Assembly: GCF_003259525.1 (NCBI RefSeq) | Contig: NZ_QLLO01000008.1 | Location: forward strand, 67,001 to 131,000 | Source: Olleya aquimaris | GTDB lineage: Bacteria > Bacteroidota > Bacteroidia > Flavobacteriales > Flavobacteriaceae | Direction of reading: 5' to 3' | DNA: 64,000 nucleotides | Part shown: piece after piece, positions 17,993 through 27,242 of the stretch | Layout of the letters: each line of letters opens with the position of its first letter | Position numbering within the stretch: the first letter of the stretch is position 1 | The notes under the pieces: model-generated | The model's database searches: none | Seen by the model: the letters and a program-made list of their open reading frames with translations, nothing else | What the model was told of the DNA's origin: nothing | Translations under genes and position numbers: made by a program

Positions 17993-18534
17993 TATCCTCT
18001 GGATTTAAATTTTTCTGTCGCTTTTAGTCTAAAAGCGATACTATCTTTCCATTTTTGTTGACCTACTTCATCTATTGAAAAATTACTTTCTGCATCATAA
18101 GTCTGTTGCATATTAGCTAGATCGTCTTCTATAGTTTTATGTAATTCTTGAAGAGTTTGCGCTAAGTTGTCATGCGGTTTTAATTTAGCTATACGTTGTC
18201 TAAATAGTCTAGCATGCAACTCGGTTATATCAAAATGCAATTGCTCGTGTCCTAATACATGAGCATCCACTTGATCCGCTTTACACCACGAGTGTTCTGG
18301 ATAAAAGAAAGCTTTAACTAATGTTTTAAAGCCTACTACTTTTTTATTGCTTTGTTTAATGGAATAGCTAAAAGTAATACCAGAAGCAGTTACTGCTACT
18401 GCATCTGTATCTAGATTGGGTTGCCCTTTAAAATCGTTCCAGGTTAGTCTGTAATGTTCGCTCCATGACAATTCTTCCATTGCATCACTTTGCAACAAAA
18501 AACATCCAGCGAATATGACTATATACTTTAGCAT
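17992..18534 (-). CDS. DUF922 protein with HExxH metal site
   Basis: A 180-aa exported protein with an N-terminal hydrophobic segment (about 1-18). The central WSEHYRLTWNDFKGQPN motif and the HEQLH sequence (His96, Glu97, His100) are the DUF922 signature; HExxH suggests a zinc-dependent peptidase. A helical C-terminus follows (HARLFRQRIAKL). It is the first gene of a pair with the DUF3820 gene and lies 38 bases downstream of the LysM lipoprotein gene. I infer a periplasmic zinc protease with unknown target. Confidence 0.8.
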   Translation of the reverse strand: MLKYIVIFAGCFLLQSDAMEELSWSEHYRLTWNDFKGQPNLDTDAVAVTASGITFSYSIKQSNKKVVGFKTLVKAFFYPEHSWCKADQVDAHVLGHEQLHFDITELHARLFRQRIAKLKPHDNLAQTLQELHKTIEDDLANMQQTYDAESNFSIDEVGQQKWKDSIAFRLKATEKFKSRG

Positions 18535-18572
18535 AATTAAAAGCTCCTAAAACAACGTTAAGATACTGATTT

Positions 18573-20519
18573 TTATTGTTTTACTTCAACAATTTTTAAA
18601 TCTTGATACTTGACTAAGTACACAGTATCGTTATAATAACCTCCAAATAATTTCTTTTTGTAGGCAAATTTATTTTCTACATAACTGGTTAGAGGCGACT
18701 CGATAACTGATAGGTATAAGTCTTCTGAGGTCACTAAACGCAACACTACATCCATAGTTAAATCAAATCCTCTTACAGCATAAGGATTTGGAGACTCTTT
18801 ATATAAATCCATGTAGCGCTTATTAAAGCTATTGCTTTCGTCCTCGCTAAACGATTTATTTATTGACGCATAGGTAAAACTTAAATTAGATAAATGGGTG
18901 TTTCTAACCTCATCATCTTCAAAAGCTCTGGTTTTGTCTGTTGTTGCTAAAACAACTGAAGTTATTGCATTAATTTTTGAATTTAATATGCTAGACACAT
19001 TAGACACAAATCCAGCGTTAGCAGTCTCTAAAAACACAACGTTTTTACCTGGTTTTAACACATTAACTATGTCTTGGTCTAAAATATAGTAAGCGTCCTC
19101 TCCTGTTTTGCTTACTTTTCTTGACATGACCAAAGAGGCTCTAGGAAAAGTTTTTTTAAGTAGATCTGCAGTTGCTTTATTTTTCATGTCTGAGACAATT
19201 ATAAAGTGTGACGTGCTATCTGCTTTAAAATAATTGATAATTTTTTCTTGTAATAGTTTTTCTGCTGGTCTAGATTGAAACACGTTGTCGCCTAAATTTA
19301 CTGTTTTAGTAATTGGAGATACTAACGGAATATTTTTACTTTTTAAAGCAGCTGCAGCTGTATTAAATAGTTTTGGCATCACAGGTCCAATAACCACATC
19401 TACATCATCAAAAGAATTAGAACGTAATAAAGACGCTACTCTACTTTCTCTGTTTTCTGTATCGTACACATCCACTTTTAAATTGATACCCAAAGAAGCT
19501 AAGCTGTCTAATGCAATTTTAACCCCTGAATAAAAATCTAACGAAGTACTGATATAAGGGTCACTTTTAATCAATTTTTTTGTGTCGTATATTGAGTCTG
19601 AGTCAATTTTATTCAACTTAAAAGGCAACATAATAGCAATATGCTTAGTGCTTCTATCTGTTATTCTGTTAGATAAATCTGAAGATACTAGTGTATCTCC
19701 AGTAACCAAACCGCCTTCTACGTTTTGATTTTGACCAGTTAATGTAGCATTAAACGGGATTTTTAACACCATACCTTCTTTTAAACCAGTAGTTTCTAAC
19801 CCAGGATTTAATTGCTCTAATTGCTCTTGGGTTAATCCTGTTTTAAGTTTTAATCTGTAAAACCCTTCTGCTGGTAAAACGGTGTAATAACTGTATTGCT
19901 CGTCTATTTGTTTAACGTCTTCCTTCTCTAAATTTGGTACATTAATTACGTCACCTGGTTGTAGGACTTCTGCCATATTTGGATTTAAATCTTCAAGATC
20001 CTGAACTGTTATTCCATATTGATATGCGATACGCCATTTACCTTCTTTTGGTTTTACTGTATAGGTTTTAGTTGTTGGTTTTGCAGCAACTACCTCTTTG
20101 GTTATGGTGTATTGCGGAATTTTTATTTTATCGCCTTTACGTAAGTTATTGGCATACAATTCTGGATTGTGTTTTTTAATATCTTCTTGAGACACATTGT
20201 ACTTTTTGGATAAGCTATACAAGGTCTCTTTACGTTTTACTTTATGAGTTTTAAAACCGTCTAAAGTTTTTACTTCGTTAACTGTTGGTGTAGCAGCAAC
20301 TGTTGTTGCTTTTGGGATAATAAGTACAGAGTTAGGTGTAATCTCTTTTCTGGCATCTGGATTTAATGCATATATCTGAGATTTTGAAACGTTGTATTTA
20401 GCAGCAATTTGCTCTATAGTCTCGCCAACTTTAACTTTGTGAGTTTTATAGTCTTGCGCTTTTGCGGAAGCACAACCCAATAAAACTATTACACTAAGGA
20501 TGTATATTATTTTTTTCAT
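18573..20519 (-). CDS. LysM lipoprotein fused to a periplasmic-binding-protein-like domain
   Basis: A 648-aa exported protein. The signal has a possible lipobox at VLLGC (residue about 16). Four LysM units follow at about 26-70, 89-135, 151-196 and 210-255; the first two have the typical VKxGET(I/L) start and YNVS core. From about 290 to 640 the sequence resembles the type 1 periplasmic binding fold (MLPFKLNK, SLDFYSGVKIALDSL, VDVYDTENRE, IGPVMPKLF, IPLVSPITKT). No ABC transporter genes are near. It probably binds peptidoglycan through LysM and may sense or bind a ligand; the function is unknown. Confidence 0.85.
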   Translation of the reverse strand: MKKIIYILSVIVLLGCASAKAQDYKTHKVKVGETIEQIAAKYNVSKSQIYALNPDARKEITPNSVLIIPKATTVAATPTVNEVKTLDGFKTHKVKRKETLYSLSKKYNVSQEDIKKHNPELYANNLRKGDKIKIPQYTITKEVVAAKPTTKTYTVKPKEGKWRIAYQYGITVQDLEDLNPNMAEVLQPGDVINVPNLEKEDVKQIDEQYSYYTVLPAEGFYRLKLKTGLTQEQLEQLNPGLETTGLKEGMVLKIPFNATLTGQNQNVEGGLVTGDTLVSSDLSNRITDRSTKHIAIMLPFKLNKIDSDSIYDTKKLIKSDPYISTSLDFYSGVKIALDSLASLGINLKVDVYDTENRESRVASLLRSNSFDDVDVVIGPVMPKLFNTAAAALKSKNIPLVSPITKTVNLGDNVFQSRPAEKLLQEKIINYFKADSTSHFIIVSDMKNKATADLLKKTFPRASLVMSRKVSKTGEDAYYILDQDIVNVLKPGKNVVFLETANAGFVSNVSSILNSKINAITSVVLATTDKTRAFEDDEVRNTHLSNLSFTYASINKSFSEDESNSFNKRYMDLYKESPNPYAVRGFDLTMDVVLRLVTSEDLYLSVIESPLTSYVENKFAYKKKLFGGYYNDTVYLVKYQDLKIVEVKQ

Positions 20520-20542
20520 ATGTTATTTATACGTTCTAAAGT

Positions 20543-20620
20543 TGCGTTAGGGATTGAACGGTTTGTTTGAGCTCCTCGCAGAGAGCGAGTAGTGAAAGCC
20601 CGACCCTTGTGGTAACGCCC
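20543..20620. repeat. structured intergenic element (REP-like)
   Basis: This 78-base GC-rich island lies between guaA and the LysM gene. The ends pair (GCGTTaGGG at the left, CCC...AACGC at the right), and an inner stem CTCCTCGC/GCGAGTAG sits in the middle, followed by AAAGCCCGACCC. I recall similar elements, with conserved ends and a variable centre, scattered through flavobacterial genomes. No other copy is in this window. Confidence 0.55.
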
Positions 20621-20628
20621 TTATTATT

Positions 20629-22164
20629 TTACTCCCACTCTATGGTTGCTGGTGGTTTACTACTAATGTCGTACACTACTCTATTAACGCCTTTTACTTT
20701 GTTTATTATATCGTTACTTGTTTTTTGTAAAAACTCATAGGGTAAATTTACCCAATCTGCTGTCATACCATCGGTGCTTTCTACTGCTCTTAATGCTACA
20801 CATTTTTCGTACGTACGCTCATCTCCCATAACGCCTACGCTATTTACTGGTAGTAAAATGGCGCCTGCTTGCCATACCTTGTCGTACAATCCTGCGTCAC
20901 GTAAACCGTTTATAAACACAGCATCTACTTCTTGAAGGATGCGTACTTTTTCTGCTGTGATGTCTCCTAATATCCTGATGGCTAAACCAGGACCTGGAAA
21001 TGGATGACGACCTAAAAGGGTTTTATCCATGTCCATAGAAGCACCTACACGTCTAACTTCGTCTTTAAACAACGCCTTTAAAGGCTCTACTATTTTAAGT
21101 TTCATAAAGTCTGGTAATCCACCTACATTATGATGACTTTTTATTGTTGCACTTGGTCCTCCTGTTGCGCTTACGCTTTCTATTACATCTGGGTAAATGG
21201 TACCTTGTGCTAACCATTTTACATCCTCAATTCTATGCGCCTCGTCATCAAACACCTCTATAAACACACGACCTATTGCTTTACGTTTGTCTTCTGGATC
21301 GCTCTTTCCTGCTAGTGCATCCAAAAAGCGTGCCGAAGCATCTACACCCTTAACGTTTAAGCCCATACCTTTGTATTGCTCAAGGACGTCTGTAAATTCG
21401 TTTTTACGTAATAATCCGTTGTTTACGAATATGCAATATAAGTTTTTTCCGATGGCTTTATGCAATAACATGGCAGCTACAGAACTGTCTACACCACCTG
21501 ATAATCCAAGGACTACTTTATCGTTGCCTAATTTTTCTTTTAAATCGTCAACCGTTTCTTGTACAAATGCATTTGGTGTCCAATCTGGATTAACATTTGC
21601 AATTTTGACTAAGAAATTTTCTAGCAATTGTTTACCATCTGTACTGTGATACACTTCAGGATGAAACTGGATAGCATACGTGGTTTCGCCTTCTATTTTA
21701 TAGGCTGCATTTTGCACATCGTGCGTGCTTGCTAATAAGACTCCGTTTTTTGGTAAAATTTTAATGGTATCGCTATGACTCATCCAAACTTGACTTCCTT
21801 CATGGATGCCTTCTAAAAAGGTGTCGCTGTCTTCTACAAAACTTAGTTTTGCACGACCGTATTCTCTTGTATTTGATTCTGCGACTTCACCTCCAGAAAA
21901 ATGGGCTAAATATTGAGCACCATAACATACTGCTAGCATAGGCTTTTTACCTCTAATTTCTGATAAATCAGGATGAAAAGCATCTTTTGACCTAACCGAC
22001 ATTGGGCTACCAGACAATATAACTGCCTTGTATTGGTCTAAATCTTTTGGTGGTTTATTAAATGGATGAATCTCTGAATAGATGTTAAGCTCTCTAACTC
22101 TACGCGCAATAAGTTGAGTGTATTGCGATCCGAAATCTAAAATAAGTACTTTGTCGTGTTGCAT
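20629..22164 (-). CDS. guaA: GMP synthase (glutamine-hydrolysing)
   Basis: A 511-aa enzyme that converts XMP to GMP. The N-terminal class I amidotransferase shows [16 protein letters not shown], the nucleophile Cys in [14 protein letters not shown] and the His-Glu of [10 protein letters not shown]. The PP-loop ATPase half has [14 protein letters not shown], and the C-terminal dimerisation domain contains [15 protein letters not shown] and ends in [10 protein letters not shown] chose the ATG at 22164; the frame also reads from a TTG two codons earlier. A structured repeat separates it from the downstream LysM gene. Confidence 0.97.
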   Translation of the reverse strand: MQHDKVLILDFGSQYTQLIARRVRELNIYSEIHPFNKPPKDLDQYKAVILSGSPMSVRSKDAFHPDLSEIRGKKPMLAVCYGAQYLAHFSGGEVAESNTREYGRAKLSFVEDSDTFLEGIHEGSQVWMSHSDTIKILPKNGVLLASTHDVQNAAYKIEGETTYAIQFHPEVYHSTDGKQLLENFLVKIANVNPDWTPNAFVQETVDDLKEKLGNDKVVLGLSGGVDSSVAAMLLHKAIGKNLYCIFVNNGLLRKNEFTDVLEQYKGMGLNVKGVDASARFLDALAGKSDPEDKRKAIGRVFIEVFDDEAHRIEDVKWLAQGTIYPDVIESVSATGGPSATIKSHHNVGGLPDFMKLKIVEPLKALFKDEVRRVGASMDMDKTLLGRHPFPGPGLAIRILGDITAEKVRILQEVDAVFINGLRDAGLYDKVWQAGAILLPVNSVGVMGDERTYEKCVALRAVESTDGMTADWVNLPYEFLQKTSNDIINKVKGVNRVVYDISSKPPATIEWE

Positions 22165-22254
22165 GCGCAAAAATAGTATATAGAATTTAGATTTACGAAT
22201 TACTATTTGCGATTTTTTTTAATTCTTTTTAACAACTAAATTGACAGAATTAAA

Positions 22255-23856
22255 TTAAATAGTAATTATTGTAAACTCGCCTCTAAGTGGCTCTAAATGT
22301 TTAATTAATTCTGGTATTAATTGTTGACCAAACTCTAAATATAATTCAGAAAAATTAGTATTTCTTTCTTGCAAACTTCCATACGGAAATAACTGATTTT
22401 GCAAGTCTGTCATACGTTCTACCTGATCTTTAAGCTTACGCTTTTGAGCAGTTAATAAGCGTTTTTCTAAATGTTGTAATCCGTTAATTTGTTTTTTTTC
22501 TTGAGCTGCTACTGCACCAATAAACGATTTATCAGTCTGCTCTGCTAAGGCATACAAATCTTTAAATTGCTTTTTTAAATGATTGATTTGCTCTGAAAAA
22601 TCAATATCTATATTAGATATTTGACGCACTTTTTTATTAATAAACGCATCACGTTTTAAAAAGATGTCTTTGTTAGTAATGTTTAGTTTTTTAAGTTTTT
22701 TAGCTTGTTGTTCTGTTTGAATCAACACAGAATTACGTAAAAGTAAAATTGGAAAAGGAACTTGATTAGCTTCAAAATTAGATTTTAATTGAAACCAATA
22801 CGCTAGCTCGCCTCCTCCACCAATATAACATAGATTTGGTAAAATAACCTCTTGGTAAAGTGGACGTAAGATTACATTAGGACTAAATCGTTCTGGGAAC
22901 TGATTAATTTCTTTTAGTATTTCAGCTTTGCTCCAGCTAACTTTAGTATTAAGTACTTTATACCTTTCATCCTCAAAAACAATACGTTCACGAAGGTTTT
23001 TTGAGATATAAAATAAGTTTATTTCTCTTGGATTAACCTGTATTTTATAATCGCTGGACAAATGACTAATGTGTTGATTAGTATCTTGAACAGCCTTAAA
23101 AGACACTTGCTCTAAGACTTCTTTTTCTAAATACGGAACAAATAATTCTTTTAACGCTTTATGGTTAGGATCTAAGACTACTAAACCATAGTCTTTAAAC
23201 AACTCATTGGCTAAATATTGTGTCGCTTCTGCTAGAGTTTGGTGTTTTAAGTAGGCGTTTTCAAACAACTCCTTTAATTGGTTTGCATGTTTACCAACAC
23301 CAAGTTCTTTTGAAACTATTTCAAAAACGTCTTTTAAGCTTTCTGTTTCAATATCACCAACAATCCCACTAACTTGTTTGTTCCACTGTATTTTTTTTCC
23401 TCTGAAATTAAAATAATTGATTTCTTCAAAATCATGATCCTCTGAAGCCATCCAATATACAGGTACAAAATTATAGTTTGGATAAGTGTCTTGTAATTGT
23501 TTGGTCAGATTAATTGTAGATACTATTTTATGTAAAAAGTATAATGGACCAGTAAACAAGTTAAGCTGGTGTCCTGTAGTTACTGTAAAGGTTGTGTCTT
23601 TACCTATCAAATTAATGTTAGACAACGTTGCTTGAGAAGCCTCTAAGGACTTGTATTGCTCTTGTAAAACTTTGACTAAAACAGATCTATTTTTAGAAGA
23701 ATAGTTGTTTTGCTTATCTTGTATTTGAGCCTTAAAATTTTCTAATACAGGAAACCTACCATAAAACGACTGTAGTTCAGTCTTTTGGTTAAGGTAGTCT
23801 ATTATTATTTTAGAAAAGTATCCAGTATCTTTAAAAGGTATACAGTCTGTTGGCAT
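22255..23856 (-). CDS. bshC: bacillithiol biosynthesis cysteine-adding enzyme BshC
   Basis: A 533-aa enzyme for the last step of bacillithiol synthesis, adding cysteine to glucosaminyl malate. Recognisable blocks are TVTTGHQLNLFTGPLYFLHKI near residue 90, FVPVYWMASEDHDFEEIN, and LRPLYQEVILPNLCYIGGGGELAYW in the second half, followed by a long coiled-coil region (about 400-500). The length fits the family. bshA and bshB are not in this window. Presence of BshC implies bacillithiol is the low-molecular-weight thiol of this organism. Confidence 0.95.
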   Translation of the reverse strand: MPTDCIPFKDTGYFSKIIIDYLNQKTELQSFYGRFPVLENFKAQIQDKQNNYSSKNRSVLVKVLQEQYKSLEASQATLSNINLIGKDTTFTVTTGHQLNLFTGPLYFLHKIVSTINLTKQLQDTYPNYNFVPVYWMASEDHDFEEINYFNFRGKKIQWNKQVSGIVGDIETESLKDVFEIVSKELGVGKHANQLKELFENAYLKHQTLAEATQYLANELFKDYGLVVLDPNHKALKELFVPYLEKEVLEQVSFKAVQDTNQHISHLSSDYKIQVNPREINLFYISKNLRERIVFEDERYKVLNTKVSWSKAEILKEINQFPERFSPNVILRPLYQEVILPNLCYIGGGGELAYWFQLKSNFEANQVPFPILLLRNSVLIQTEQQAKKLKKLNITNKDIFLKRDAFINKKVRQISNIDIDFSEQINHLKKQFKDLYALAEQTDKSFIGAVAAQEKKQINGLQHLEKRLLTAQKRKLKDQVERMTDLQNQLFPYGSLQERNTNFSELYLEFGQQLIPELIKHLEPLRGEFTIITI

Positions 23857-23988
23857 AGTTACAATTAAATCTGATGTAAATATAAGGCAGTTTAGCCTAT
23901 AGTTTGTCTTAAAATTAACATAAATCCTTACAACAATCTGACAATTTATGATTAAATTTATGTGTTAATCCCTTTATAAAATAAAGCT

Positions 23989-25245
23989 ATGAAACGTTTA
24001 TTTTTTACACAGAAAAACACATTTTTAACACTTTTATTTCTAATTTGTGGCGTATTTAGTTACGCACAAAATACACAAGAATTTAAAGGTAAAATATTAG
24101 ACAAAGACACGTCTAAAGCTTTAGCGTTGGCAGATCTTACAGTAAATAACTCTAATATAAGTACCATAACCAATAACGAAGGTGAATTTATACTTAAAGT
24201 TCCCGAAGATTTATTAGATAATTCTGTTTCTATCTCCTACTTAGGTTATAAAAAATTAGATGTTCCATTATCAGAATTTAAAACTATAGATACAAAAATT
24301 TATCTAGAGCAAGCTGCAACAGTTCTTGCTGAAATTGATTTAGTGGTACCAAAAGACGCCAGAACTTTAGTTAGCAAAACCTTGTCTTTAAAAGGTGAAA
24401 ACTATTTTTCTGAAAATGTATTTATGACAGGTTTTTACAGAGAAACCATTAAAAAAAGAAACAAAAACGCCTCTTTATCTGAAGCAGTTGTGACTATTAA
24501 CAAGCAGTCTTACACGTCTAACCGAAACGATGGAATTACACTAATAAAAGCTAGAAAAAATACCGATTATTCTAGACTGGACACCATTGCATTAAAATTA
24601 CAAGGTGGTCCATTTAGTAGCTTGTATACAGATGTGATTAAGTATCCAAAGTTTATTTTTACCGATGACAACATGGATGATTACAATTTTAGTTTTGATC
24701 GCTCCACACAGATAGACAATAGACTTGTTTATGTGGTTAATTTTAAACAAAACAATAACGTATTTAGTCCTATGTATTCTGGTAAATTATACATTGATGC
24801 CAACACTTATGCATTAACAAGTGCTGTGTATAGTTTAAATGTTGAAAACCGTGAAGAAGCCTCTAAACTGTTTGTTAGAAAAAAACCTAGACAGGCTAAA
24901 GTCTATCCAACAGAAGCCTCTTATCGTGTTAATTACAAAACTAAAAACGGTAAATGGTATTTTGGTTACAGTAATATTTTACTAACGTTTAAAGTCAATT
25001 GGAAAAACCGTTTGTTTAATAGTAAATATACCTTACAAAGTGAAATGGCTATTACCGATTGGAATATAGACGAAAACCTTTTGACCAATAAAGACACCAA
25101 ACGTTTAAGACCTACTAGTATTTTACAAGATCAAGCCTCGGGATTTTCCGATCCAAATTTTTGGGGAGAATACAATATTATAGAACCAGAAAAATCTATA
25201 GAAAGCGCTATTAAAAAGATTAGTAAAAATTTGAAGAAGGTATAA
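23989..25245 (+). CDS. exported CarboxypepD_reg-like protein, 418 aa
   Basis: A signal peptide ends near VFSYAQ (residue about 26). A carboxypeptidase-regulatory/CNA-B-like domain follows at about 30-110, shown by FKGKILDKDTSKALALADLTVN, TNNEGEFILKVPED and ISYLGYKKLDVPL. The remaining 300 residues are beta-rich with YPKFIFTDDNMDDYNFSF and a GKLYIDANTYALTSAVYSL block, which resembles the soluble DUF5686-type or outer-membrane-associated domain of Bacteroidota. It is probably an envelope protein. It converges on the NlpC/P60-like gene with two bases between the stops. Confidence 0.8.
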   Translation: MKRLFFTQKNTFLTLLFLICGVFSYAQNTQEFKGKILDKDTSKALALADLTVNNSNISTITNNEGEFILKVPEDLLDNSVSISYLGYKKLDVPLSEFKTIDTKIYLEQAATVLAEIDLVVPKDARTLVSKTLSLKGENYFSENVFMTGFYRETIKKRNKNASLSEAVVTINKQSYTSNRNDGITLIKARKNTDYSRLDTIALKLQGGPFSSLYTDVIKYPKFIFTDDNMDDYNFSFDRSTQIDNRLVYVVNFKQNNNVFSPMYSGKLYIDANTYALTSAVYSLNVENREEASKLFVRKKPRQAKVYPTEASYRVNYKTKNGKWYFGYSNILLTFKVNWKNRLFNSKYTLQSEMAITDWNIDENLLTNKDTKRLRPTSILQDQASGFSDPNFWGEYNIIEPEKSIESAIKKISKNLKKV

Positions 25246-25247
25246 CA

Positions 25248-25904
25248 CTAGTCTAAACTGGACTTACCTTTTTTTTGATGATTTATAATGACATCAAAAT
25301 AATTAGTGTCATAAAAGGTTTTAAGCGAGTTGTACTTATACTCGTCACTTAGCGTATCCGAAACCTTTAAGATATTGAGATTATGCTCATATATACGCCA
25401 AATAAGCTCAGAGCAGTAATGCTCTGTACTATCTTTATAATTAAAACTGTGGTCAAACGGTAGATTTTTTTGTTTGTAATACGCTATTTGACGCACTATT
25501 TTTTGTTGATTAATACTATCTATGTTTTTTAGTCTAGTGACTAAAATAGTCTGGTCGTGCGAGTTATGTACAAACGAATCTAACGCTTGTAAGCGTAACC
25601 CATCTTGATTAGACACACTACTAGATAAGGCATGTGCTACTTTTAACGTGTCGTTTTGATTTATGATAATACCTAGATGTGTCACGTCATAATCTTCGTC
25701 CATCATTTTTAAAATCATGGTACTGACTAAACCATAACCACGTCGAAGGATAATGTCTCCATTTTGAAGCTTAGCCTTTTCTTTAGAGGATAGTTTATAC
25801 AAAAAAGACGATTCATAAGATCTGTTTGAATCGTCTTTTAAAAATTTATATCCTAAAAAAATGACACCTATAAATAGTAGTATTTTAATAGTTGTTTTTA
25901 TCAT
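25248..25904 (-). CDS. YiiX-like permuted NlpC/P60 hydrolase
   Basis: A 218-aa protein with one N-terminal hydrophobic segment (about 5-22). The motifs fit the YiiX/YebB branch of circularly permuted papain-like hydrolases: LQNGDIILRRG, then DVTHLGIIINQ with the catalytic His, and later EHYCSELIWRIYEH with the nucleophile Cys. Members act on peptides or lipid acyl/amide bonds. It begins directly after the stop of the DUF4878 lipoprotein gene with no gap, so the two are cotranscribed. The substrate is not known. Confidence 0.85.
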   Translation of the reverse strand: MIKTTIKILLFIGVIFLGYKFLKDDSNRSYESSFLYKLSSKEKAKLQNGDIILRRGYGLVSTMILKMMDEDYDVTHLGIIINQNDTLKVAHALSSSVSNQDGLRLQALDSFVHNSHDQTILVTRLKNIDSINQQKIVRQIAYYKQKNLPFDHSFNYKDSTEHYCSELIWRIYEHNLNILKVSDTLSDEYKYNSLKTFYDTNYFDVIINHQKKGKSSLD

Positions 25905-26399
25905 TTACTCTACGTCATCCTCTTCATAATCATCCTCGTCTTCATAATCTTCATCATCATAATCAGTATCTGGATTACCTGTTTCTTTATCAAGATCATT
26001 CATACCTTCTTTATTCATAGACTCTTTGTTCATGTCTACCAACCATTCGCCATCTTTTTTAACTAGGCTAATTGGCATATCTTGATCCTTTTCATCTTCA
26101 CTACTTGACATTTTTACTTTACAAACAGCTGTATCACCATCAATTTTAGTCTCTATGACTTCAAATTCCATTTCTGACTCTTTCATTTTGTCTGCAAATT
26201 GGTCTTTAGCACCAAAAGATTCTAGCATAGTTAACATAGATTTAGTGTCAGTTGTCGCATATTGTTTAGCAGTTTCAAAGTCGCCAGAATACATGCTCTC
26301 TAAAAAGTTAATGGTTGCAATTTCTGGTCCACCACCACCACAAGCAGTTAACACAAGGAAACAAGAGACTAGAAATGTTTTTAAAATTGATTTTTTCAT
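25905..26399 (-). CDS. DUF4878-type lipoprotein with acidic tail
   Basis: A 164-aa lipoprotein with the lipobox LTACG near residue 20. The core (about 25-120) shows the NTF2-like DUF4878 pattern: ATINFLESMYSGDFETAKQY, TKSMLTMLES and the strand pair AVCKVKMSSSEDEKD and GEWLVDMNKES. The last 30 residues are almost all Asp, Glu and Tyr. Such small lipoproteins are common in Bacteroidota; the role is unknown. It is the first gene of a pair with the NlpC/P60-like hydrolase. Confidence 0.82.
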   Translation of the reverse strand: MKKSILKTFLVSCFLVLTACGGGGPEIATINFLESMYSGDFETAKQYATTDTKSMLTMLESFGAKDQFADKMKESEMEFEVIETKIDGDTAVCKVKMSSSEDEKDQDMPISLVKKDGEWLVDMNKESMNKEGMNDLDKETGNPDTDYDDEDYEDEDDYEEDDVE

Positions 26400-26589
26400 T
26401 TTATGATTTGTTAAGTTTTTGTAAATATACTTTTTTAGGCTTAATACTCAAATTGTTTTTGTGGTTGGAAGTTTGTATTAATGAAAAATTGATCTAGACT
26501 TAGCAATTTGAATTTATTATTAATTTAAGCTAACTTCGAACAGTAATAGAGATAGTAAAAAGTGAATAATTAGAAACATAAATTAATTA

Positions 26590-27225
26590 ATGACATATCT
26601 TAAACCAACATATTATTTTGACTTCGAAAATGATTCTATCCAAAACATAATTTCCGAATTTAAAACTGATCGTTTATCTGATAAAATGAAAGTTATAGGA
26701 TTGTATACCAAAGTAAGAGATAATTGGAAATATGACCCTTACAACATAAGTTTTTTAGAAAGCAACTACAGATCAAGTTATATTGCTAAGAAGCAAACAG
26801 GCAATTGTGTCGAGAAATCTATAATTTTAATCGCTTGCCTAAGGGCTTTAAATTTTCCAGCAAGATTACATTTAGGAAAAGTTAAAAACCATTTAGCTGT
26901 TGAGAAATTAACAGAAAAATTTAGTTCAAATGAATTAACACCTCACGGAATGGTAAATGTCTATCTTAATAATAAATGGTTAAAAATGTCTCCAGTATTT
27001 AATAAGTCCTTATGCGAAAAATTTAATGTTGAACCACTAGATTTTGATGGCGAAAACAATTCCTTTTTACAACAATACAATACTAAAGGTACTCGGTTTA
27101 TGGAATACATTGATGACTATGGGCATTTTGAAGATGTACCAATAGATTTTATGAAAACTAATTTAAAAGCACATTACCCTCATATTTTTGATACAAATGA
27201 AAGTATAACAGAATTTAAATTGTAA
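26590..27225 (+). CDS. transglutaminase-like cytoplasmic protein
   Basis: A 211-aa protein without signal peptide. The transglutaminase core has the Cys in GNCVEKS (Cys73), the His in TPHGMVNVYLNNKW (His119) and a following Asp-containing segment (SPVFNKS, then LDFDGEN). So the papain-like triad can be placed, though the third residue is uncertain. The family cleaves or rearranges peptide/isopeptide bonds. It stands alone between the divergent DUF4878 pair and the convergent rimO gene, 17 bases from the rimO stop. Confidence 0.8.
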   Translation: MTYLKPTYYFDFENDSIQNIISEFKTDRLSDKMKVIGLYTKVRDNWKYDPYNISFLESNYRSSYIAKKQTGNCVEKSIILIACLRALNFPARLHLGKVKNHLAVEKLTEKFSSNELTPHGMVNVYLNNKWLKMSPVFNKSLCEKFNVEPLDFDGENNSFLQQYNTKGTRFMEYIDDYGHFEDVPIDFMKTNLKAHYPHIFDTNESITEFKL

Positions 27226-27242
27226 AAAATTACGCAATTCTG

